The position numbers and the translations under genes are program-made. Below, piece after piece: positions 37,681-46,970 of a stretch of 64,000 nucleotides of DNA (positions within the stretch are counted from its first letter, which is position 1; every line of letters starts with the position of its first letter). A model generated the notes under the pieces. It was not told the DNA's origin and ran no database searches. It saw only the letters and a list, made by a program, of their open reading frames with translations. Source of the DNA: Sycobia sp. Sy_11 (taxonomy: Eukaryota > Arthropoda > Insecta > Hymenoptera > Epichrysomallidae); NCBI GenBank assembly GCA_018907035.1, contig JACCIC010000029.1, positions 2,824,001 to 2,888,000 of the forward strand. Direction: 5' to 3'.

Positions 37681-39440
37681 AACAAATGAGCGGTGAATAT
37701 AATTTATGACATCATGTCTTACTTTATTATGCTCACGTTGAATACTGTATAGTTTCTTTTTGTAGGCGGATGCCCGATTATTCCTTGGAATTGTCGCATT
37801 GAGATTTATAGAATTTGCAGAGAAAGCGACAAATGTGAAACTGTCGTCGTTATCCACAAGAATGTCAAACTCAAAATTTATCGATTTCAGAAAACTGTTC
37901 TGAGTCATAAGTTTTTTGATAACGTCATCCAACATAGCCTTGGTAGTTACGAATTAATTCTTTATCATACTGAAATTTTGCATTCCTAACTTAGGTGAAA
38001 TAGTACAATCTCTTTAGGCTAAAGTTATCTAATTGAACTTCAAAGCTATTAAAGTTAGATTATCATCCATATATCTTTTTTAATTCAGTTCATATCTCAG
38101 GAAGCTCTAACCTCAATCACTGCCTTATTTAAATGACATGTAATTGTTCTTGTTTTTTATGTTATTTTAGAAGATAATATAAGGGTCTTTTCCTGCTAGT
38201 TTAGCTATTGTATAGTTGTAAAAGAATAATAACTCAGCTATTGCTATATAGAATTTGCTATATTCAATTTCTGACAAAAACGGTAATATTATTAAAATCT
38301 CGAATCAAAGAAAAAAATATGTTTACAAACTATTTTGTTAGAAAAAGAGAAGAAGATGAGTTTTGTTCTTTAGGCAGAGGAAAGTTCGGGCTTAAAAGAC
38401 TGAACAGTCATAATCCAAATAGTAATACCAAGATTTTTATATCAATCAATTTAATATCTTGTATATTAAAAATGATAAAAAGATTTGTGAATTAAAATTC
38501 CATAAAACAGATGTAGATAATTGTAATTTACATTTTTGAAGATATAGAAGAAACATATGATCCTACCGTTAGAGCAATTATTGACATAGTAGACTATGTA
38601 GATAATAGGATTCAGTGACAGCAATGAATATAGCTAATGGAAGGAAATTGCCTATAAAAATATTTAGGTTTCAAGAAACCTTAGCATGAGCTTACGGTGA
38701 CAGATAGTTCCGATCTTAATTTATGGGAAATTAGTCATAATAAGTTCAGAAAGATCTCCGGAGCAACTGTTCGTAGAAATATTATTTTATTTTTGAGGAT
38801 CGAACAATCCTAAAGTCGCAATGCAACAGTAAGAACATTTTTTCTACAGTAGCACTTCTAGCTATATGGAGCATTGATCTAAGTATCTTTCCGACTCAGA
38901 AGATAAAGGATTAGCGAAGGACCTTGCCTTGCATCACTTATCTCGAATTTCATAACTGATTAATTATTCCACCCGAACAATGAAATAAAAATGTTTGTCG
39001 TGTAATATACGCTAAATCGATCATACATATTAAAAATAATTTTAAGAGAGTTCTATTATATTTTAATCAAAGTGTTTTGAATAAAGTTGGGAAAACTTTA
39101 CAACTAAAATATTTAAATATCAATTTAAAGTATGCAGAGATTGCTACTTTCAGTAGAAAAATTCTTCTAATGTTGGGAAATACGGTAAATAAAAGTGTTG
39201 TAGATTTAGACATATATCTGAATAATATATTGCCATGGAAAACCTATTTAATGATGCAGAATTGAATTAATTGAACCATAAATATTCATTACTCTTCAGA
39301 GTCGTAAAGTTAATCAGATGTGTGGCCATGAAGTTGGTATATAATGTATCTATGCATATGATTTATGTAGACGACGACCATCGGAATCCGTACTGTGAAA
39401 AAACGTCCGAACAACATCATCGAACTCGCAAAGTTACGAG
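36601..39440. other. AT-rich non-coding DNA
   Basis: Includes a TA array at 37626-37677. A minus-strand frame just right of it (to 37935) reads 80-odd non-repeat residues (MLDDVIKKLMTQNSFLKS and on), but no family or splice context could be assigned. The frame at 38208-38495 is likewise unrecognised. Confidence 0.35.
37626..37677. repeat. TA microsatellite
   Basis: Perfect (TA)n of about 52 bp. Confidence 0.95.
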
Positions 39441-39459
39441 ATAAGCTTTTTTTGTAATG

Positions 39460-39600
39460 CGCACGGGTTAATTTATATCCACTATCTTGAAAAAGCTAAA
39501 ATCCAGCAAGGGCGGTTCTTACATTGAATTATTGATGCGTTCGGCGTACGAAATCATAAAAAAGACTAGATTGAGACCTCACCAGCGAACGAGTCTTTAC
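39460..39600 (+). pseudogene. Fossil mariner transposase fragment
   Basis: On the plus strand AHGLIYIHYLEKAKI, then after a one-base shift GSYIELLMRSAYEIIKKTRL and RPH, match the mariner segment of type DYLEKGKTI..YY..LL.RL...I.KKRPHL. Flanking DNA on both sides may belong to the same element but is too decayed to read. No terminal repeats were found. Confidence 0.55.
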
Positions 39601-42118
39601 TGATTTCAAAAAGACACTTTAGAAAAAAAGATGACGCAAAAGAGTGAGAAGTACTACTAGTACGAATAGTAGTATAAGACTATGACCTATTTCTCCGATG
39701 AGATGATATAACGAATAAATATGCATTCCTAGTAGTAGAGAATACCATTAGCTAATCACGTGCGCAGCAACAAATGCAGGTGCCCGGCATAGGAGATAGG
39801 AGTAAGCCTTCTCTTGGCTTCATGACATAAAGTCTTCAAGGTTTCATATAGTAGTTTAAGCACATAGGTTTAAAGCGTATTAAATTTTATGCATATGTGC
39901 AGTTATACTAAGACCAAAGTTCGTCTATATTACGATAATGTGTTATGTAGATACCATCATGAATCCATCGACATATAATAACTGTGGGCTGCACATAAAC
40001 AGTCTTGGTTAGCTAGTAAAAGGGTTTCTTTGTTATTTATACCCAAAGACGAACGGTTTTAGATTGAAAACGTTCCGCAATTAGGTTTCAAAATAAAAAG
40101 AAATTGCTAGTACAATTAATCATTTTGATTTATTAAATTTTCACATTCTGCCGTGAATAATATACTCTAATTTAAATAATTAATGTAATAATTCTCCAAC
40201 TTATATTTACATATACCAGAGATATAAAATTAAATGATACGAAACAGTTAATACGTTAATACAAGACACCGATATTATGAATACTTTATTTTTATATTAT
40301 TTATTTATATAATGGAAGTGGATCGGAACTAGGACTTTCTGGAAAATAAAAAACTCATAAATTTTTAAGTGTGGGTTTATTTTGATCATCATTATTGCTA
40401 AATCTTATAAAAGAACATGTATAATACATAATACAGCGGACAATGATCCATAATAAGTAGATTTCTTGCTTGAAATTACGCAATTGTATAATTAATACAA
40501 ACGTGGTTTCACGAAAAGTTTTACCATATAGAAAACATTTTTTAAATATAATGAGAATTTAAAAACGAAGTAAAGTAATTTCCTTTTGGATGTGGTCTAA
40601 AGTCCAAACGAAAAGGAAAATGTAGAGGTATAGAAAAAGTGTTAACACTATATTTAGTTTACATCTTCTTTTTAATTTATATATAATTTCTTCAACATCA
40701 AGCATATTTCTTTTTTTATTTTCAAGTCTTGCGAAAGTGTGCGTTTTTCAACCCGACAGCTGTTAGTTAAAAAGTTCCTCATTTAATTACCTACAATGTA
40801 AATTACAAAAATGCAAAAGTGTAAATTTACATAAAAATTCGATGGTTGTATGTGCGTCGATAATCAGTCTGACATATTTCCATATCAAAATTATCAAAAG
40901 GTGGATGTAAATTTTGAAAATCTAGGATATGTTGCGAATTTCATCATAATTGTGTGTTATTTAATTCGATTCACGATTTTCATTTAGTGTTTTGTATCTT
41001 CATTTGCTTTGAAATACATTAATAAATGTTATCTTACAAAACTTATTAAATTCTTATGTACTTGTTATTGTATAAAAAAACTTACGACTAACAATAATTT
41101 ACAATTAATATTAAGAATTTAGCTTTATTGAATTTTTTTTGTCGTTTTATTGTTTTCTAAATAATTCTTAACATCAACTCGCTACTAGTGACAATTTATA
41201 TGGCCATTTGCAAAGTAATTGAAGATTTAACAACACCAATATGAAATATGGCTGTCGGGTCGAAAATGGCTCGGAAAATGTCGAACTACCTATTTAAACT
41301 TCTACAGTTGTGTTTATTTATGTTTTAACAGTGTATTTCAGTAAATTCTTATTTTTCAAGTGAACATTGAAAATTCATGAAGTCTCTCGGCGCCTTCCAG
41401 ACACGCGCGCCTTATATCAGTACTTAATCTGTTTAATTAATTAATTTATTTTTTTTTAATTTTCTATTTATTTAATATGTATAGACAAGTTGAACCAGGT
41501 TGTACAATTTGAGCCGTAAAATTTACGTTGGTTTCATTATATATCTCGCTCTCTCTTTCATTTTTCTTTTCTCAAGAAAAATTATGAATAAAATCTCAAA
41601 AAATTATGAAATGATAAATAGTCTTTCAGTACAGGTTGTAGCGATAACTTTTTTTTCAGTATTATAATCTTTTAAAACGACGCTCTAATACAAATGCTCG
41701 CAGATAGCAGAATAAGCACAAAATAATTTCGCAGTAGATCAAACAATATTATTCAAGCATTTATAAAACATCCTCGTAAGTTAATTACAAAACATGCCCT
41801 CGCAATCTTGAATTATCGCAAAAATGCATTTGATCGACAATAGATGCAATCATTAAGACTAAGAAGTTACGTACAATTAATTACAATTACAATTACAATA
41901 AAATCTTATGTCAATATAAAATAGCCACAAAACAACGCTGGAAAGTAATATTGTATAGCAAACTTAAATACCCCCACAATATAATTACGGACATTCTAAA
42001 TAATAAAATACACTATAAATAGTTTATAGAAAATGCTTTATAGGGTGGTTTCCATTACGCTCTTATTTGGATTTATAACAAGTCACCCAATAACCTTGCA
42101 TATAAATAAATAACTAAA

Positions 42119-42123
<5 letters not shown>
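39601..42123. other. AT-rich non-coding DNA
   Basis: No supported feature beyond the preceding fossil. Confidence 0.4.

Positions 42124-42163
<40 letters not shown>
42124..42163. repeat. TA microsatellite
   Basis: Perfect (AT)n of about 40 bp. Confidence 0.94.
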
Positions 42164-42164
<1 letters not shown>

Positions 42165-42538
42165 TCAGTCGTAAATGGAAATCTTCAAAATAGCTTATAT
42201 TTTTTCATTCGGCAAATGAGGTATAGTGAAAATTGGAATTTACTTTTGATCGAGGGTCAGAGATTTTATGCTAATGTAATGGAAACTATGTAGAAAATGC
42301 TAAATTATATCGCCGAATATTAATTTCACTCATGTCGCGCGACAATACAATTGTTTTTTTGTAATATTTTCTCGGTTTGTCTTTATAATACATTGACACG
42401 CGTTTGATAGGGGCTGCTTCGCTCGGGATCGCCGACGTTCTAATAACGCGGGAAATTCGATTGTCTCGGTTTACTTTTGCAAAGACGTTCCTGGACAAGT
42501 CCCGCGCGTGAAAACAAAGATAGAAAGAGAGAGAGCGA

Positions 42539-42574
42539 GGATCGTTTAAAGCTTCATGCTTTAGAACGATCCAA
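42539..42574. repeat. Short hairpin
   Basis: GGATCGTTTAAAGC pairs with GCTTTAGAACGATCC around the loop TTCAT, with a single bulged base. Confidence 0.8.
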
Positions 42575-43029
42575 TGTTATCGTTTCCCATATATACTTGT
42601 GTTATACTTCGTGCGAGTTATGAATCAATGCGCACTCCGTCTTACACACGGAGAAAAAGAAACAATTTGCTGGTGTCAGATATTATTTGAGCAGTTAAGT
42701 CGTTTAAGTTCAGTAAAGCTAACATTACTACTCTAGTAGTTCTAACACGAGAGGTTATATTGAGTTCACTGAATTGATAAGTGACGTCACTGCAACAATT
42801 CAAATTTACGACGCTAGTAAAATTTACATTAAACAAAAATCTAAAATAACTAAAACTTGCACGAAAATAGCATGAATTCCGAAGCTGCGTAGCTGACTTA
42901 ACTGACTCAATATAATATATACGACAAAAATATATACGTGAAATTACTAACGCATTACTTTTGCACGGAGCTTTTTTCTAAAGTTCAGATACGTAGTAGA
43001 TTCGATCTATATTAATAAAACACATGCTT

Positions 43030-43450
43030 TCTGACAAATAGCGGCAATGTTTCCTTTTCTCCGCGCGCCGCGACGTACGTACTAGCAATGAGTAGCGGCG
43101 CTGCGTTCGGGAGCTTGCGCGCAGTCCCACGAAAAACCCGACGAATCGGGGCGATAATCCATCTTCGTAAATCCGCGCCTCTCGTCCACCACGCGCTAAC
43201 GTCGTCCTTCCAGCCTCCTTCCTCCCCTACCTGTTCCCGGGCACGAAATATTTAATGTACTCGCTCGAGTCCCTTTGCGACTCGGCGAACGACGAGGGAT
43301 AGTGAGTGCGAGAGAGACAGAGGGCGAGAGGGAGGGGGCCGCAGGCGCGTCCGACGTATACAAAGTGATCCCGCGCGAATCCAGGTACGCTATATAATAT
43401 TTATTCCGTTTCGCGCTCCCTCAAGGCGCGGCGCGTCGATCGCACATCCC
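43030..43450 (-). promoter_or_regulatory. CpG-rich block with donor-like site
   Basis: A GC-rich block downstream (minus-strand sense) of the LRR gene's stop. A minus-strand donor-like GAACAG then GTAGGG lies at about 43245. The upstream open stretch (SSEYIKYFVPGN) has no ATG, so any exon here is probably 5' untranslated. It could be a promoter for a transcript running left towards 36 kb, or part of the LRR 3' region. Confidence 0.25.
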
Positions 43451-43555
43451 CGATCGTTAATGAAAGAACGAGCGCTCCATTATAGAAATGGCTCGGCCAC
43501 TTTCATTCGCCTTTCTCCGCGCCCCGATCCGAATATCTTCGAAGAAGTAGAAGAC

Positions 43556-43785
43556 AAAGAGGAGGAGGAGAAGGAGGAGGAAGAGGAGGAGGAGGAGGAG
43601 GAGGAGTTGACGGAGAATGAAAACGAGCGAGCGCCTTCGATCCGTTTGGCGCGCTGGCGCTCTCCGATCCAGCGGGATGAATTTGTTTGTTTTTTTGCTT
43701 GTTTGTTCTTTTATTTTGCTGTTGTTAGTCTTGTTGCTGTTTCTGCTGCTGTTGTTGTTGTTGTTGTTATTGTTGTTGTTTAGTT
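43556..43785 (-). repeat. Trinucleotide repeats in presumed LRR-gene 3' UTR
   Basis: In transcript sense (minus strand) the region just after the stop codon at 43851 carries AAC/CAG-type repeats (about 43729-43785). Further on it has a CTC-type repeat (about 43556-43612). AATAAA-type polyadenylation hexamers occur at about 43795-43790 and 43715-43710, so the transcript may end before the CTC repeat. Confidence 0.7.
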
Positions 43786-43850
43786 CTTGTTTATTTTTCT
43801 TAGAAAGCCACGCGTACGGGCCGGTTCGCGTTCGTCGTTGTCGTCGCCTT

Positions 43851-44090
43851 CTACGTGAAAAAGCCCACGAGGCCGAGGAGTAGCGCGGCGACGACGGTGG
43901 CCGTCCTCGGCTTGTGCGACTCCGCGCCCGAGGCAAAGGAGAAGATGGAGCTGAGGGAGCCGTGGTCGCGTCGGCCCGAGGGCTGCTCCGATGCCATTAC
44001 CTCCTCGCGCGTGGGCGCTGGACAGGGCAGGTCCTCCGGCTTCAGGTCGAAGAGGTGCTTCACGTAGGCGGGCTTGCCGTCGACCTCGAT
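43851..44090 (-). CDS. Last coding exon of an LRR cell-surface protein: end of LRRCT cap and GPI signal
   Basis: On the minus strand the acceptor TTCGCAG (AG at 44092-44091) opens a phase-0 exon of 79 codons ending in TAG (43853-43851). It begins IEVDGKPAYVKHLFDLKPED then LPCP. The pattern LFDL.PEDL.C is typical of the final cysteine of a leucine-rich-repeat C-terminal (LRRCT) domain. Next come a Ser/charged spacer (EVMASEQPSGRRDHGSLSS), small residues around FASGAES, and a hydrophobic C-terminus TATVVAALLLGLVGFFT with nothing after it. Such an end predicts GPI anchoring to the outer membrane leaflet. Known insect proteins with LRRs and GPI anchors include connectin and chaoptin; connectin is a reasonable candidate, but I cannot confirm it without the repeat region. 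GC3-rich codon use supports coding. Confidence 0.82.
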   Translation of the reverse strand: MEVDGKPAYVKHLFDLKPEDLPCPAPTREEVMASEQPSGRRDHGSLSSIFSFASGAESHKPRTATVVAALLLGLVGFFT

Positions 44091-45622
44091 CTGCGAACAC
44101 AGAGGGGCAAAAGAAGACGTTGCTGGATGAGTGCTGTATTTATATTTAGCTATTTATTCATTTAGAAGTTTACCGAACTTCGTCGGCTAAATGGAATAGA
44201 ATTGTAGAGTCAAAATTACAAAAAAATATTACAGTTTAATGGTCTGGTTAACGTAATCCTCGTTTGAAATTGCATACAATTCAAAATGGATTTGGATTCT
44301 AGTTATTTGCTTCGTGAGACAGTTTATCAACTAATAAATAAACTTATAAGTTAGATCGGTGAGATTGGTGAAAACTGACTATTCCTAATACGTATGATAT
44401 AAAACATGTTACTCTATGTATATATAAGGTTTAAAGGAATGGATATAATTACGTTTTATATTTTACAGGAGAACGAACTCAGCGAATTAAGTTTCAGGAT
44501 AATGAAGGTTATACTGGGAGAGTAAGTTTATATTAATGTCGGAGGGGAAAAGTCTATATAACGCCTGTCTGCCAGTTTTGTAGATTGATTTCGGTTAATT
44601 GACTGCCATTTGTATAATGAATATAATGAACAAAAGATGAGTAGTGAGACGTGATTTTAGCATTTTTTCAAAAGAAAAAAAAATGACTGAAAAGATGCAA
44701 GAGTTGAAAGAAGTCCATGAAAACTGATATGATGAATATGTAATAAAACATCAGCATTGGAGATGGTGCCTGTTTAAAATATCCAAGGGGGTTACTATCG
44801 GTATAATATGATTGAAACAAATCCATATTATCGTGATAGGAGACCTTCGTGAGCAGATGCCCGAGATCGCCGAAATACTAGGCGTTTCGTAAGAGGAGAT
44901 ACGAGATATCTTGTGCATAAAATTCTGCAGATGAAAAAGATGTACAAGTGACATTTAAATATGAAGTTGAGTTCAGTTAAATATATATTCAGTTAAATAT
45001 CATAAAAATATGAGTTCAGTTAAAATATAATTTCGAAACTATAATTAAATATGTAAAAGCATTTTAATGAATAAGTAGACGATGAATTCGGCATATACTG
45101 ATTTTTCCTCGGAGACAACAGAGGGGACAGGTTTAATAATAAGTGAGAAGGAGAATTCATAGACACGGTAGTCTTTAGAAAAAAAAGAAATAAGAGAAGA
45201 CTACGTAGAAGCTGTGAACTTGGCAGGGATAAATTGAAATTAATTAAAATACAGTTTAACTTCAATTAGATCCGAGTCTAAATTGGACATAATAAAGCAA
45301 GGGAGAGTTTAAACGATATGCAAAACAGTTTCGTTTAATTCTCGTGACTTTTCGAATTGTTCCTCTCGACTTTGAATTTAGCGCTAGTAAAGAAATTAAA
45401 GACGGGACGAAGAAGACAAGGAGTGCAGCAGTCTTGTATTGTTATTTCAAAATAATTTCTGCAAGATAATCTTAAAATTTAATCGAAACTTGTTGCTAAA
45501 CACAATTCAGTATAATAATAGTTCTTTATTTTAAATAGCTGACCTAAGATGAGTTCAATGGAAGTATAAGTTTGATATATCTTTAGGAATGAAAATATAG
45601 ATCAAAATCTTCGTTGCCATAC
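44091..45622 (-). other. Intron of the LRR gene
   Basis: AT-rich intron between two well-defined exons. It contains a plus-strand fossil of a mariner transposase (44805-44945) and direct copies of GAGTTCAGTTAAA around 44970-45025. Confidence 0.75.
44805..44945 (+). pseudogene. Fossil mariner transposase N-terminal fragment (in intron, opposite strand)
   Basis: The plus strand reads LKQIHIIVIGDLREQMPEIA then EILGVS, stop, EEIRDIL. This fits the second helix-turn-helix of mariner transposases (consensus like IVLEDRRIKVREIAEALGIS.ERVH.IL). In a shifted frame the following bases give LQMKKMYK, resembling the usual HMKKLSARW block. It lacks the catalytic region, is heavily mutated, and lies antisense to the LRR gene. 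Confidence 0.6.
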
Positions 45623-45723
45623 CTGATGTCCAACTTTGGGACTTGCATAATCGTCGTTATAATCGTCGTCGTAGTTGTCGCCTAAGTACTGAGGTTCGTC
45701 GACCGGCTCTTTAATGTGGAATC
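45623..45723 (-). CDS. LRR-protein exon encoding an acidic Tyr/Asp-rich segment
   Basis: This is a 101-nt exon with acceptor TTTCCAG (AG at 45725-45724) and donor CAG then GTATGG (GT at 45622-45621). It enters in phase 1 (completing Gly) and leaves in phase 0, matching both neighbours. The peptide is FHIKEPVDEPQYLGDNYDDD then YNDDYASPKVGHQ. Four tyrosines sit among Asp/Glu residues, the composition favoured by tyrosylprotein sulfotransferase in secreted proteins. The segment falls between the third and fourth cysteines of the LRRCT cap, where LRRCT domains are normally compact, so it is an insertion in the cap. Confidence 0.8.
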
Positions 45724-46790
45724 CTGGAAATTAGAACGCACTTCCATTAGATTATGGTGAATAATATTAATTATAGTGAATTTATATTTGATTATGAAAG
45801 TTTTTAGCATCTTTCCATATTAAAATTGAACAATCAAACATTTGGAATTTAATTTTTTTTTATGGCGGTCCTGTCGACATCTCCGATCGTGACTATAGCA
45901 CACTTCGAATGTTACGTCGAAAAGTGACACATTCCATATTGTTTCGCATAAAACTAGCACAATTCATAATTTTTGCGTCGAAAGTTCGAAAGTTTATACA
46001 CATACTCATACACATACTGATCAATGTGTAAAAATGCCAGCTTTATTTTCCAAGCAATGATCAAGACCAGGTATAATTTACCGACAGGGTAGAATTTACA
46101 CTACTCAAAATGTGTTAATCTTTGAGTAGTGTAAATTCATATAAAAATTCACGTTGTATTTTTTTATTTTTCCGGGTAACAAATTGAATTATGCTACTTG
46201 TCATCGCGAAACGAATCGTGCTAGTCGTCTTCGTTTTGTATGCCGGTGGGATCACCGATCAATCTTAAAACGATCGACACTTATGATTATACAATAGAAG
46301 AATGGATTTACTCACAGAAAGAACGAAATTTCATTTCTCAAATTTTCAAGTCGACTTTAAAGTTCTGATTCAAGTCTGGTATATTTGCGCGATCGAAAAA
46401 GTAAATGAAAACGAATCCCTCCGAAACTTTCAAATCGAACTTCTTCCTACATACTCACACACACACACGTGCGCACCCGCACATATACATACACAAGGTT
46501 TCTTTCCGAATCAAAGTATTCCTCGAGCCTTTCATCCGGAATATCGACTTTCGGATTGCGCATCCCCGTGGCTGTTCGAAAAACGCGCGCGACCATCAGC
46601 GCGAAAGCGGAAAAACGACACGGAAGCGGAGAGAGACAGAGAGTGAAAGAGCTCGTCTTCGGATCTCCTTTCGCATTCGATTCGATTAGCAAAGTTGCAT
46701 GGCATCCGCCGCTTGTATGGCGCGACGAGTCTTTACAGACACACATACACACACGCGCACACACACACGTATGCACACATGCCGACTTAC
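45724..46790 (-). other. Intron of the LRR gene
   Basis: Includes a perfect 18-bp inverted repeat (46092-46138), CA-rich stretches and a GC-rich open segment at 46495-46571 discussed in the findings. Confidence 0.75.
46092..46138. repeat. Perfect 18-bp inverted repeat (intronic hairpin)
   Basis: GAATTTACACTACTCAAA (46092-46109) and its exact complement (46121-46138) flank an 11-base loop. It lies in the LRR gene intron. Confidence 0.95.
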
Positions 46791-46970
46791 CCGTGTTCCG
46801 CACGATCTCCAGCGCCCGATTGATGTCCTCGCTCGGGTCGAATTTCGCCTGGTAGCTGGCGTCGAGCAGGCAGGTCAGGTCCTCCAGTCCGCGCGCCAGC
46901 TTCAGGTTCTTCGTCTCGTTCTTCAGGCCCCAGATCCAGGCAAGTTTACAGTCGCAAACGAGTTTGTTGC
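46791..46970 (-). CDS. LRR-protein exon encoding the first part of the LRRCT cap
   Basis: This is a 180-nt minus-strand exon with acceptor TGTTCCAG (AG at 46972-46971) and donor GTAAGT at 46790-46785, phase 1 to 1. After completing a Gly it reads NKLVCDCKLAWIWGLKNETK, then NLKLARGLEDLTC, then LLDASYQAKFDPSEDINRAL and EIVRNT. G-N-x-L-x-C-D-C-x-L-A-W with a later Leu-Thr-Cys is the hallmark of the LRRCT cysteine cap that closes a leucine-rich-repeat array. NETK is a potential N-glycosylation sequon. The preceding exon must end in phase 1 and carry the repeats; none is visible to the right edge. The spliced C-terminus from this exon is about 172 residues. Confidence 0.87.

Noticed and set aside
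37680..37935. Minus-strand frame starting MLDDVIKKLM
   Set aside because: Eighty-odd non-repeat residues, but no family, promoter or splice context, and it ends in a TA array. Kept only as a note.
43457..43936. 159-codon minus-strand frame with poly-Asn and poly-Leu
   Set aside because: Overlaps the real LRR exon in another frame and then reads the triplet repeats of its 3' region.
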